DNA from: an uncultured bacterium
GTDB taxonomy: Bacteria; Verrucomicrobiota; Kiritimatiellia; CAIVKH01
Direction of reading: 5' to 3'
NCBI GenBank assembly: GCA_903906425.1
Contig: CAIVKH010000192.1
Location: 1-54,583 of the forward strand
DNA: 54,583 nucleotides
Part shown: piece after piece, positions 36,175 to 44,994 of the stretch
Layout of the letters: every line of letters begins with the position of its first letter
Numbering within the stretch: position 1 is the stretch's first letter
Notes under the pieces: generated by a model
What the model saw: the letters and a program-made list of their open reading frames with translations, nothing else
The model's database searches: none
What the model was told of the DNA's origin: nothing
Made by a program: the position numbers and the translations under genes

Positions 36175-37542
36175 TCAGTGCAGGATGCCCATTTCCTCGG
36201 CGGACTTTCCACCGAACCACTGCCTCGACATGGCGTCCACATCCAGTTTCACAGGAACGATCGTTCCCTTCGCCTGGCACCGGCCCACGCCATCGAGATT
36301 CTGTGTGCTCTTCGACGAGATTGCGCTGGGCAGCGACTTGATCATCTTCTTGAAATTAGTGGCGTCGAGCAGGCCCTCGGATGTGCCGCTGGCAATGCCC
36401 ATGAGCGGCGCCAGCGCGACTTCCTCGTTCGGCGAAGGATTGAGGAACCAGAACATATCGCCGGCAATTTGCCCGGAACTTTTCGTTGTCGTGTAGTGCA
36501 GGAGGCCGCCGACACGATTGGTCATGGCCGTCGCCCACGTCAGCGTCGGCACGCCCGCATTGACCCAGTGGTAATCATTCCAGCCGTCGCTGCGGGTGCC
36601 GCCGATGTCCAGCCACGGCGTGGAAATGATTTTCATGAGCCAGTCGGGCAGGACCCACGGAAAATCCGTCATGCTGCCGGAGCTGAAGAACACCTTTTTA
36701 TACCCGAGCATCGGCGCGGTATCCGTGACATCGCCCAGAAGATTTCCCCACGCCTGGTCGGACCCGCCCCACGCGTTCAGCGGCACGGCGTGCAGCGCAG
36801 ACAGGCCCAACTGGCCGGGAACGGTTGCCCCGTGCTTGGAGCCGCCATGTTCCCACAGCATCGAGCAGCCCGTGCCGTCGTCCGTGTGAATCATGCAGGA
36901 CTTGAGAAAATTGTGGATGGGGAAAAGATTCTTCACCGTCTTGTAGGCCGGATAGTTCGTGTAGGTCTGGGCCGCGACGAAATACGGATCGGCCCCGTTG
37001 GCGGCCGCATAGCGGTCCGACTCCAGGAACATTTCGCGCATGGCCATCTCGATGGCCCGGGTCTGCGAATTGTAGATGGACTGCGCCATGTGCTCCTGGG
37101 CGTCGTCAAATTTGTTGCAGTTGTCGCATTTGTCGAACTCGTTCCCGCAGTCAATGCACGCGCCGACATCCAGCCCGAGCGAAGCGGCGCACTCGGTGCA
37201 GGGAACCCAGGTCTTGAGGCAATGCACGCAGATGAGGATCATCGGCAAATACAGCGCCGCATTGAAAACATAGTGCGCGTTGTCCAGCGATTGGACCATG
37301 TTCACGCCGCGCGCCTGCCACAGCGCGGCCACATCCGCCGCCGCGTCCGACGCGTTCTGGATCTGGAGCCGCCGGTAAATTTCCTCGCTCGCATTCATCG
37401 CAAAGATCATGAACACGACCAGCAGGAACGCCATGAAACCCGAAAGCAGCAGCGCCTGCGCCGAATCGTTGCGCCGCAAGCCCCGCGCCCGCTCCATCGG
37501 GCTGACCAGGAAAAGCAGAAGTCGGACCGCGCGATTTTTCAT
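36175..37542 (-). CDS. TadG-like pilus assembly protein with four CxxC motifs
   Basis: 455 residues from ATG 37542 (MKNRAVRLLLFLV). SAQALLLSGFMAFLLVVFMI is the membrane segment of the Tad/TadG family, followed by the typical RRLQIQNASDAAADVAALWQ stretch. Unusual: residues 105-142 hold four CxxC pairs (CVHC, CTEC, CIDC, CDNC), spacing like a zinc ribbon or rubredoxin-like knuckles. The remaining 300 residues are extracytoplasmic and rich in Trp and Gly; no von Willebrand domain is evident. A palindromic pair separates it from the upstream TadE-like gene. Confidence 0.8.
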   Translation of the reverse strand: MKNRAVRLLLFLVSPMERARGLRRNDSAQALLLSGFMAFLLVVFMIFAMNASEEIYRRLQIQNASDAAADVAALWQARGVNMVQSLDNAHYVFNAALYLPMILICVHCLKTWVPCTECAASLGLDVGACIDCGNEFDKCDNCNKFDDAQEHMAQSIYNSQTRAIEMAMREMFLESDRYAAANGADPYFVAAQTYTNYPAYKTVKNLFPIHNFLKSCMIHTDDGTGCSMLWEHGGSKHGATVPGQLGLSALHAVPLNAWGGSDQAWGNLLGDVTDTAPMLGYKKVFFSSGSMTDFPWVLPDWLMKIISTPWLDIGGTRSDGWNDYHWVNAGVPTLTWATAMTNRVGGLLHYTTTKSSGQIAGDMFWFLNPSPNEEVALAPLMGIASGTSEGLLDATNFKKMIKSLPSAISSKSTQNLDGVGRCQAKGTIVPVKLDVDAMSRQWFGGKSAEEMGILH

Positions 37543-37591
37543 GGCAAAACCCCCGGTCCCGCGCCCGCTCCCGGCCGGCCGGCCGCGTGAT

Positions 37592-37638
37592 CTCCAATCA
37601 TTGGAAAATTCCGCCTCCCCAACTTCCAATCATTGGAA
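37592..37638. repeat. Palindromic element, 2 copies
   Basis: Variant CTCCAATCATTGGAA at 37592-37606 and exact copy 37624-37638 (centre C), 32 bp apart. It sits between two co-directional genes inside the Tad cluster. Confidence 0.96.
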
Positions 37639-37682
37639 CTTGCGGCGGCGGCGGCGGAATGGATGGGCTGGTTGTTCATGGC

Positions 37683-38738
37683 TCAAAGATGACCGAGGTC
37701 CTGCATCTGTTGCGCGAGGGCATCAAGCTGCTTTTGCACCTGCTTGATCTGCGGATCGTATTGCGCCTGGCACGCCGCCTGTCCGGCCGTTCCCGGATGA
37801 TCCGCGAAGCACTGCTGCTCGGCCTGCTGCAATTGCGTGAGCTGGGTTTGAAGCGCCATGATGGAGGCCTCCGTCGCGGCGATGCGCTGCGGATCCACCG
37901 ACTTCATCTGGTCCGCGTACGGGTTGCCGGTCTTCCCCTCGCTTTCGAAATTGCGGTAGAACGTTTCGTAGCCGACGGAGCATTTGCCCAGCTCCGTGTA
38001 AAAATAATACATCAGCGACGGCGAAATCTGCGCGTATTCCGAGTTGAGCTTATCACTCGAGAGCGAATCCCAAAGCGACGCGAAGCCGGGAACCATGAGC
38101 GGATAACTGTATTTCAACTCCAGATTGATCTCCGTCAGTTCGCTCGCCCCGGCCATCTTCTCCTGGATTTTGTCCGGCAGTTCGCCGGCCACCTTGTGCG
38201 CGATCTTCGACGTGCCGAGCTTCGACGCGAAGACCGACTGCTTGCCGTAGGCCTGCTGGAACGGCCCGGAGGGATCGTAGTAGAGCCGGTTCCACGCCAC
38301 GAACAGCCACGCCAGCTTGTCGTCGCCCTGCGAGCCGCCGATCACTCCGTCATAAATCGCGGGCAATTGATTGAGCAGGTTCAACTGAAATCCCGCCGAG
38401 TTTTGCAGGAAGCTCTTGATGCCCGCCGAACCGCTCGCGCCCGTGCGCTGCGCATAAAAATCGAGTTCGCCATTCACCGGCTTCGACACCGGCATCAGCG
38501 CCAGCGCCGCCGCACACTTCGCCTTCTGCTGCGCCCCCGCAGTGCCGATATGCGCGTCCCACACCGCCGCCGCGCGCGCCGCGGAGAACGCCGCGAAGCG
38601 CGTCATCATGTTCGACTGCCAGATCATGATCAGTTGAAACGTCATGAAGACGACGAAAAGGATCACCGGAATGACGATCGCAAATTCCGTCATCGCCTGC
38701 GCCTTCTCATCGCGAACTATGGCCGCGGATTTTTTCAT
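37683..38738 (-). CDS. TadE-like protein with C-terminal coiled coil
   Basis: 351 residues from ATG 38738, overlapping the prepilin peptidase stop (ATGA). N-terminal prepilin-type segment KAQAMTEFAIVIPVILFVVF, the TadE pattern TRFAAFSAARAAAVWD, a long extracytoplasmic domain, and a Gln-rich coiled coil at the end (ASIMALQTQLTQLQQAEQQC, KQVQKQLDALAQQMQDL). Probably a minor pilin or pilus assembly component. Confidence 0.83.
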   Translation of the reverse strand: MKKSAAIVRDEKAQAMTEFAIVIPVILFVVFMTFQLIMIWQSNMMTRFAAFSAARAAAVWDAHIGTAGAQQKAKCAAALALMPVSKPVNGELDFYAQRTGASGSAGIKSFLQNSAGFQLNLLNQLPAIYDGVIGGSQGDDKLAWLFVAWNRLYYDPSGPFQQAYGKQSVFASKLGTSKIAHKVAGELPDKIQEKMAGASELTEINLELKYSYPLMVPGFASLWDSLSSDKLNSEYAQISPSLMYYFYTELGKCSVGYETFYRNFESEGKTGNPYADQMKSVDPQRIAATEASIMALQTQLTQLQQAEQQCFADHPGTAGQAACQAQYDPQIKQVQKQLDALAQQMQDLGHL

Positions 38739-39253
38739 GGCGCGGTGCCCGCCATGACCAAAACCAGAAGCGTGCCGGCCGCAATCGCCAGCCCATAGGG
38801 AACCGTCCGCTGAATCGGCGGTGCTCCGCCGCCCGCCTGCGCCGTGCCGCCGCCCGCGCAACGCCGCGCCAGCCGGCCCGCGCGCAGCCAGAATGCCCGC
38901 TGGCTCAGAAGACGGAAGACCGCGAGCAGCAGGCCCAGAAATGCGGTGTAGGCGATCGCCGGAACGATCAGCGGATAACCCAGCAGCGCGCCCACCGCGC
39001 CCATCAGCTTCACATCGCCGCCGCCCATTCCTCCGTACAGATAGAAAATCAGCAGGAAGCCGAAGCCCATGCCGAAGCCGATCAGGCTGGCGCGAAAGGT
39101 GATTCCCCCCGGCAAATAGCCGAGCAGCAGCCCCGCGCCCACACCCGTCATCGTCAGCCAGTTTGGAATCCGCTGCACCGTCAGCTCCGTATAAACCGAC
39201 CACGCCAGCACAACCACCAGCACGCACAATCCTATGATCCGACTCGTGTCCAT
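38735..39253 (-). CDS. Prepilin peptidase, TadV/CpaA type
   Basis: 172 residues from ATG 39253 with GGTGAG upstream. Polytopic aspartyl protease that cleaves Flp-type prepilins. The second catalytic motif GxGD is intact (YGGMGGGDVKLMG, Asp80). At the first catalytic position (normally Asp, as in YxDLRxRRIPN) the sequence reads YTELTVQRIPNWL, with Glu23. The Pro-Asn of IPN is kept. Glu may function or the enzyme may be impaired. Located directly between the pilin gene and its probable substrates. Confidence 0.87.
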   Translation of the reverse strand: MDTSRIIGLCVLVVVLAWSVYTELTVQRIPNWLTMTGVGAGLLLGYLPGGITFRASLIGFGMGFGFLLIFYLYGGMGGGDVKLMGAVGALLGYPLIVPAIAYTAFLGLLLAVFRLLSQRAFWLRAGRLARRCAGGGTAQAGGGAPPIQRTVPYGLAIAAGTLLVLVMAGTAP

Positions 39254-39287
39254 CTCACCCGTTCGCATTCATCTTCCGTCATTCTTT

Positions 39288-39506
39288 TCACGGACCCGGC
39301 ATGAACAGCGCGTGGCCGATGAAATTGTACATCGCGCGCAGCCCGGTATAGATGTTGAATTTGACGTTGGAACCCAAATCCTCGCTCCAGGTCAGCGTGT
39401 CGTTCGGGTCCAGCAGGAAGAGGCACACCACGGTCACGAAGAGCGTGAGTATCACATACTCCGTCATCGCCTGACCGCGCTGATCTGAAAAAAGCCTGCG
39501 CAACAT
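39288..39506 (-). CDS. Flp-type pilin
   Basis: 72 residues from ATG 39506, with GGAGG 8 nt upstream. Short basic leader MLRRLFSDQRG, then QAMTEYVILTLFVTVVCLFL: cleavage after Gly, Glu at +5 and Tyr at +6, the signature of Flp/Tad major pilins. The tail is short and polar. Probably the structural pilin of this cluster. The ATPase, platform and secretin genes (tadA, tadB/C, rcpA) are not in the window. Confidence 0.85.
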   Translation of the reverse strand: MLRRLFSDQRGQAMTEYVILTLFVTVVCLFLLDPNDTLTWSEDLGSNVKFNIYTGLRAMYNFIGHALFMPGP

Positions 39507-39551
39507 TTCTTCGCCTCCGCCTCTCGCCTCGCATGGTTTTGTAGCCCCGCC

Positions 39552-40523
39552 TCATGGCGAAGTCGAGTCGCGAATCGAAATGCGGACCGGGATTTCCGGC
39601 GCGTTCGTGTCCGCCGTTCGCAACACCAGGTTGCCCGCGTCCGCCGCCGAAAGCGCGCCGCGGCTTGAAACATAAACGCGGTAATTCGCCCCGCCGGGTT
39701 CCGGATAAATCTCGCACGCAAAATTCGTCGAAGGCGGAACCGCATCAAGCAACGAAACCGGGCACCCGCCCGTCTGCCGCACCAGCACGACCCGCTGCTG
39801 CGGCGCTCCGCCTCCATTGAACGACAACGCCAGCGGAATGACGCCGAGCGCCTGCGGAGACAGCGCCAGAACCCGCACCGCGCAAACCGGATCGCCCGCC
39901 GCCGCCGACCGCACCCGCAAAATCCCCTGCGTCCCGGCCGGCCCCGATGGGCCGACCATCCGCACGCGAAGCACGAACGCATCGCCGTCCGCCGTCACCT
40001 CGCCGCTGAACCGGTCGCAATCCGACTCCACCACCGACAGCGGCGCGGAAAGTTTCTGGCGCGGCACGATCCTCATCGCGACCGGCGGCGCGCCGCCCGC
40101 GCCTGCCGCCGGGAAAATTATCTGGCGCGGCGACTTCGCAAAATTCACCGCCACCCGCGCAGCAATCGCCAGCAACTGCCGCGGCCGCCCGGCATCGTTC
40201 GATTCAATTTCGGTCAGCTTGTGTACCGGGCCTTCGAAACCGTCTGGATCGAACATCACTTCCAGCGCCGCCGACTCACCCGGCGGGATCACATTCCGTT
40301 CCAGGCGCGTCCGCGTACAGGCCGCGCACTCCGGCCGCACCTGGCCGATCACGAGATTCGCATCGCCGCCATTTCGCAGCGTGAAAACGTGATGCTGCCG
40401 CGTGTCATCCGGGACCGTCCCGAAATCGAACTGCCCCGGATCAATCTCCAGCCGCGGTGCCGCCGTCAGCCGAAGCGCCGCGGCCGCCGCCATCGCAAAC
40501 AATATTTTTTGTGCGGACCTCAT
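39552..40523 (-). CDS. Secreted DUF1573-domain protein
   Basis: 323 residues from ATG 40523. Signal peptide MRSAQKILFAMAAAAALRLT followed by AA cleavage. The DUF1573 motif is clear: LEIDPGQFDFGTVPDDTRQH, FTLRNGGDANLVIGQVRPEC, and VIPPGESAALEVMFDPDGF, an immunoglobulin-like beta fold with paired Cys. A second similar domain follows. DUF1573 proteins are common in Bacteroidetes and PVC envelopes but uncharacterised. First gene upstream of the pilin, so a chaperone-like or pilus-associated role is a guess from position. Confidence 0.83.
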   Translation of the reverse strand: MRSAQKILFAMAAAAALRLTAAPRLEIDPGQFDFGTVPDDTRQHHVFTLRNGGDANLVIGQVRPECAACTRTRLERNVIPPGESAALEVMFDPDGFEGPVHKLTEIESNDAGRPRQLLAIAARVAVNFAKSPRQIIFPAAGAGGAPPVAMRIVPRQKLSAPLSVVESDCDRFSGEVTADGDAFVLRVRMVGPSGPAGTQGILRVRSAAAGDPVCAVRVLALSPQALGVIPLALSFNGGGAPQQRVVLVRQTGGCPVSLLDAVPPSTNFACEIYPEPGGANYRVYVSSRGALSAADAGNLVLRTADTNAPEIPVRISIRDSTSP

Positions 40524-40538
40524 GAAAATCTCCGTCGC

Positions 40539-40618
40539 TTCCAATCATTGGAAAACTTCGCGATTGAACAAGTCCAATCATTGGAAGTTTGCGCGCGCGT
40601 TTTTTCCAATGATTGGAA
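40539..40618. repeat. Palindromic element, 3 copies
   Basis: Exact 40539-40553 (centre C), variant GTCCAATCATTGGAA 40572-40586, exact 40604-40618 (centre G); intervals 33 and 32 bp. Located between divergent genes. Confidence 0.97.
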
Positions 40619-40734
40619 ACTGCGGCGGCGGGAGCCGGCGGGGAGCCGGCACGGGGCGGCGATGTTTGGTGAAGCTTTGGCTTGATGGCGCGGAGTTTTT
40701 TCTCCACAAGGCAACGATCAAACGAGGAATCATC

Positions 40735-42357
40735 ATGAGCAACGAGTCGAGTTCGCCGATCGGGAAGTACCGCTGGACAATTTGTGCGCTTTTGTTTTTT
40801 GCCACGACGATCAACTACATCGACCGGCAGATTCTCTCGCTGATCAAGGAATTTCTCGACGCGCAGTTCGGCTGGAACAAGGCGCAGTTCGGGCTGGTGA
40901 ATTCGATGTTCCAGGGCGCGTACGGACTCGGGCTGCTCTGGTTCGGCTGGTTTGTGGACCGCCGCGGCGTGCGGCTGGGCTACACGGTTTCAATGATCGG
41001 CTGGAGCATCGCGGCGATGGCCCACGCGCTGGTGAATGTGCTGCCGCAGGGCCACAGCATGACGTTCGGCGGGCATGTGGTCGAATACACGGCGCTGGCG
41101 GTCGGCGCGTTCGGGACCTGCCGGATTCTGCTCGGGCTGGCGGAGGCGGGGAATTTCCCGTCCGCGGTCAAGGGCGTGGCGCAGTGGTTCCCGAAACGCG
41201 AGCGCGCGTTCGCAACGAGCATTTTCAACTCGGGCACAAACGTGGGCGCGATCATCGCGCCGGCGGTGGTGCCGTTCCTGGCCTTTCATTATGGCTGGCC
41301 GATGCCGTTCATGATCGCAGGCGTGCTGGGCTTCGCGTGGTTGTTCTTCTGGATGCCGATGTACAAGACGCCGGACCAGCATCCGCGCGTGTCCGCCGCG
41401 GAGCTGGCGTTCATCAACAGCGACCGCGAGGACCTGCAGAATCAGAACAAGGTCCGGTGGCTGCACCTGCTGCGCCATCCGCAGACGTGGTCATTCATCA
41501 CGGCGAAATTCCTGACCGATCCGGTGTGGTGGTTTTTCCTGATCTGGCTGCCGGACTTCTTCAACGAAACGCTGCTGCTGAACATCAAGAAGAGCTGGGT
41601 GCACCTGGTGACGATCTACACGATCATCACGGTGCTGAGCATCTTCGGCGGCTGGATCACCGGGCATCTGAACAAGCTCGGCTGGAGCGTCACGCGGGCG
41701 CGCAAAACCGGGATGCTCGTCTTCGCGGTGTGTGTGGTGCCGGTCATGTTCGCGACGCACTTCGGCCGCTTCGACGTGAACGCCGGCTTCTTCGAGCGGC
41801 TCAAGACGGCGACGTTCACGGTGGACAAGGTCACGACGGTGGACGGCAAGACCGTGAAGGAGAAAATTACTCAGCCGGTGCCGGCGGAGATCGGCGCGGC
41901 GTTGCAGGCACTGAACGGCAAGAGCTACCGGACGGCGGAAAGTTTCATCCAGGCGGCGGGCGATGTGATCACGGTGGACAAGGCCACGCTGATGAAGCAG
42001 GCGCTGGCGAATTCCGCGCGCGACAACGGGCTGTTCTGGATCGCGGTGCTGCTGATCAGCCTGGCCGGCTCGGCGCATCAGGCGTGGTCGGCGAATCTTT
42101 ATACGACGGTTTCGGACATGTTCCCGAAGAAGGCGGTGGCCTCGGTCATCGGTATCGGCGGCATGGCCGGCTCGCTCGGCGGGATGATCTTCCCACTGCT
42201 GACCGGCGCGCTGCTGGATCATTTCAAGGCGAAGGGAAGCGTGACGGCGGGCTACAACATTTTGTTCGGCATCTGCGCATTCGCCTATCTGGTGGCCTTC
42301 GCGGTGCATCATCTGCTCGCGCCGAAGTTCGAGCAGGTGAAGATGGAAGATATCTAG
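40735..42357 (+). CDS. MFS transporter (hexuronate/anion:cation symporter type) with large loop insertion
   Basis: 540 residues from ATG 40735 with GAGG 8 nt upstream; the long upstream extension of the frame passes through palindromic elements and is not used. Opens with CALLFFATTINYIDRQILSL, the signature of the ACS family that includes ExuT and GarP. WFVDRRGVRLGY is the A-motif, and ILLGLAEAGNFPSAVKGVAQ WFP follows. An extra hydrophilic segment of about 85 residues (roughly 345-430, including FERLKTATFTVDKVTTVDG) interrupts the C-terminal half between two helices; normal members are about 430-450 residues. Substrate probably a sugar acid, not proven. Confidence 0.88.
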   Translation: MSNESSSPIGKYRWTICALLFFATTINYIDRQILSLIKEFLDAQFGWNKAQFGLVNSMFQGAYGLGLLWFGWFVDRRGVRLGYTVSMIGWSIAAMAHALVNVLPQGHSMTFGGHVVEYTALAVGAFGTCRILLGLAEAGNFPSAVKGVAQWFPKRERAFATSIFNSGTNVGAIIAPAVVPFLAFHYGWPMPFMIAGVLGFAWLFFWMPMYKTPDQHPRVSAAELAFINSDREDLQNQNKVRWLHLLRHPQTWSFITAKFLTDPVWWFFLIWLPDFFNETLLLNIKKSWVHLVTIYTIITVLSIFGGWITGHLNKLGWSVTRARKTGMLVFAVCVVPVMFATHFGRFDVNAGFFERLKTATFTVDKVTTVDGKTVKEKITQPVPAEIGAALQALNGKSYRTAESFIQAAGDVITVDKATLMKQALANSARDNGLFWIAVLLISLAGSAHQAWSANLYTTVSDMFPKKAVASVIGIGGMAGSLGGMIFPLLTGALLDHFKAKGSVTAGYNILFGICAFAYLVAFAVHHLLAPKFEQVKMEDI

Positions 42358-42467
42358 AAACCTGAACCCTGAAACTTGAGTTTGAAGAACGCCCAAATTC
42401 CGCGTTCTTCAGTGCGGCGTTCGAATTTCGGCGTTCGGCATTATCCGCTGACGCCCGAAACCGTTTT

Positions 42468-42514
42468 TTCCAATGATTGGAAATTCCGGCGCCGCTTTTT
42501 TCCAATGATTGGAA
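42468..42514. repeat. Palindromic element, 2 copies
   Basis: Exact copies 42468-42482 and 42500-42514, both centre G, 32 bp apart, between the MFS gene and lptD. The 110 bp before it holds only a 9-bp hairpin (42384-42410) without a T-tract. Confidence 0.97.
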
Positions 42515-42577
42515 GTTGTCGCGGCGCGGCGGCGTTTGCTAGCGTGCGCGGGATTCGATTTTCGACAGGAGATGGCA

Positions 42578-44989
42578 ATGCGTTTGCGTCTGATTATTCT
42601 TTTGAGCGCGGCGGCTTCGTTCGTGTGCGGCATGGCACGGGCGAAGGACGACGTCATGATGGCGCCGGCGTGGGCGGCGCCGGAGCAGCAGCCGGCGGCG
42701 CAGGCGGCGGAGCGGCCGAAAAACATGGCGCACTTCTTCTCGCGGCCGAAGGGCACCAACGCGCAGGAGGCGATCGAGTTTTCCGCGGACAGTTTTCAAT
42801 ACAGCGCGGACCAGAAGGTGGTGACGGGCCGCGGCAACGTCGTGCTGAAGCAGGGACCGGAGACGATCACCTCGGACTACATGTCGCTGAACAAGGACAC
42901 GGGCGACATCTACGCGCGGGGCAACATCATTTATTCCGCGGGCGACCGCGTGTGGAAGGGCGAGCAGCTTTCGTATAATTTCAAGACGAAGGTCGGGCGG
43001 CCCGGCAAGTTCACCGCCTTCATCCCGCCGTATTTCATCAGCGCGGAGGATTCGGAGCGCGTCGCAACCAACAAGACGATCCTGCACAATCTGACGGTCA
43101 CCACCTGCGACGGGGAGAACCCGGAGTTCGCCGTGAAGATGCGCGAGGCCGAGCTGTATGAGAACGACGAGGACAACAAGGTGCTGTCGGGAAAAGGCGT
43201 GACGACCGAATGGGGCGGGATGCCCGTGTTCTGGATGCCGTCGTATTCGCGCGTGCTCACCACGCACGATGCGTGGTTCGAGTTCATGCCCGGCTACGGC
43301 AACCGCATGGGCGCCTTCCTGCTCACGGCCTACAACCGCCGGCTCGGCGATGAGGTGCTCTCCACGACGCACCTGGACGGGCGGACCAAACACGGCATCG
43401 GCGCGGGCCAGGATTTCACGTGGAAGGACGAAAGCAAATCGCTGAAGACAAACTCGGTCATGACCATCCTCACAAGCACGAACAAGAACGGCCTCGTGAC
43501 GGTGACGACCAACATCGCCGTTTCGACCGCGCTCAAGAAGAACGAGGCGTGGGAGGGCGATTTCAAATCATACTATCTCGACGACTCGAATCCGTTCCGC
43601 TCGCCCACCGAGCAGCAGGAATTCCAGGGCGTCGAGGACAGCACGCGCTATCGGTTGAAATTGCAGCACAGGCAGGAATTCGACACGCGCGACTACTTCA
43701 TCGGGCAGATGAATTATCTGAGCGACCCGAACATGCTGCGCGATTATTTCGACGACGAGTACCGCCGCGGCGTGCAGCCTGAAAACCGGATGGTGATGAC
43801 CCACCGCGGCGACGAGTTCACCGCGAGCCTTCAGCTCAACGACCGGCTGAATGATTTTTACGACAACGTCAACCGCCTGCCGGAAGGCCGGCTCGATGTC
43901 AACCGCCAGGAGCTTGGCGACTCGGGGCTCTATTACGAATCGCACAGCAGCGGCGGCGAACTGCAGCGCGTCTTTCCGCGCGGCGACACCAACTTCCTGA
44001 GCAACCTCGGGATTTCCGGCGTGCAGAGCAACTACAACGCGTTCCGCTTCGACACGGCCCACGCAGTCTTTTATCCGACCCGCAACTTTGGGTTCCTCAC
44101 CTTCACGCCGAGTGTCGGCTACGAAGGGACGTTTTATTCGCAGACCTACAACACCGAGACCCAGTCGGTGCTCAACATCGTCACGGGGACCAACGGCACG
44201 CCGACAGTCACGACGAATTCCGTGGTGAGCACCATGGATAACGGCGCGGCCCTCCGCAACCTCTACACGCTCGGATGGGAAAGCTCGTTCAAGGCGTTCC
44301 GCACATGGGACGATCTGATCGTGCTGGAGGGTGGCGACGGGCTGCGCCACATCGCGGAGCCGTACCTCGTTTACAAGTACACGCCGCGGCCGAATCTGGA
44401 GCCGGGCGAGCTGCCGCAATTCGATGCCATCGACGCGCTCGACCTGGAACACGACATCCAGATCGGCATGAGAAACAAGCTGCAAACCCGCTACAACAAC
44501 CAGGTCTGGGACATCGTGAACTCCGACATCTGGACGTATTACCGGATCGAAAAAGCCGTTCCGACCCAGACCGACTTTGACTTCATCCGCACGCACGACG
44601 AACTGCGCATCCTGCGTTCGCTGCCGATTGATTTCGACCTCGCCTACGACGAGTACAATCAGGAGGTGAATCAATACGACACGCAGATCGCCTACCTCTC
44701 CAGTGACCAGAGCCGCCTCGGACTTGAATACCGCTACCTGAAAGGCGGCGAACAATTCATAACGCCGTTCATGATTCTCTTCCCTCAGGACAAGGTCAGC
44801 TTCGACCTGCAAGTCCGGCACGACTTCAATCTCCAGCGGATGGAAGAACTCGACGCCTTTATCTGGTACAAGACCTCATGCTTGAGCTACGGCTTCGGCT
44901 TCCGTCAGACCGCCAACAACGACACGCAGGGATGGGCCGAGGTCTCCCTGCTCGCCTTCCCCAACACGCACCTGAATCTGGGCCGGTGA
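42578..44989 (+). CDS. lptD: LPS-assembly protein LptD
   Basis: 803 residues from ATG 42578; AGGAG lies 6 nt upstream, whereas an ATG at 42572 touches the AGGAG and is disfavoured. Signal peptide MRLRLIILLSAAASFVCGMA. The N-terminal OstA domain (about residues 60-170: AIEFSADSFQYSADQKVVTG, GRGNVVLKQGPETITSDYMS, ARGNIIYSAGDRVWKGEQLS) receives LPS. The rest is an outer-membrane beta barrel with alternating aromatic strands. Length matches the family (about 780). It inserts LPS into the outer leaflet, so the cell has true LPS. Followed 5 nt later by a sugar epimerase gene. Confidence 0.92.
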   Translation: MRLRLIILLSAAASFVCGMARAKDDVMMAPAWAAPEQQPAAQAAERPKNMAHFFSRPKGTNAQEAIEFSADSFQYSADQKVVTGRGNVVLKQGPETITSDYMSLNKDTGDIYARGNIIYSAGDRVWKGEQLSYNFKTKVGRPGKFTAFIPPYFISAEDSERVATNKTILHNLTVTTCDGENPEFAVKMREAELYENDEDNKVLSGKGVTTEWGGMPVFWMPSYSRVLTTHDAWFEFMPGYGNRMGAFLLTAYNRRLGDEVLSTTHLDGRTKHGIGAGQDFTWKDESKSLKTNSVMTILTSTNKNGLVTVTTNIAVSTALKKNEAWEGDFKSYYLDDSNPFRSPTEQQEFQGVEDSTRYRLKLQHRQEFDTRDYFIGQMNYLSDPNMLRDYFDDEYRRGVQPENRMVMTHRGDEFTASLQLNDRLNDFYDNVNRLPEGRLDVNRQELGDSGLYYESHSSGGELQRVFPRGDTNFLSNLGISGVQSNYNAFRFDTAHAVFYPTRNFGFLTFTPSVGYEGTFYSQTYNTETQSVLNIVTGTNGTPTVTTNSVVSTMDNGAALRNLYTLGWESSFKAFRTWDDLIVLEGGDGLRHIAEPYLVYKYTPRPNLEPGELPQFDAIDALDLEHDIQIGMRNKLQTRYNNQVWDIVNSDIWTYYRIEKAVPTQTDFDFIRTHDELRILRSLPIDFDLAYDEYNQEVNQYDTQIAYLSSDQSRLGLEYRYLKGGEQFITPFMILFPQDKVSFDLQVRHDFNLQRMEELDAFIWYKTSCLSYGFGFRQTANNDTQGWAEVSLLAFPNTHLNLGR

Positions 44990-44994
44990 GTGGA

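Noticed and set aside
42384..42410. Terminator after the MFS gene
   Set aside because: A 9-bp hairpin (GAAGAACGC / GCGTTCTTC) exists but has no T-tract; left as an unassigned hairpin.
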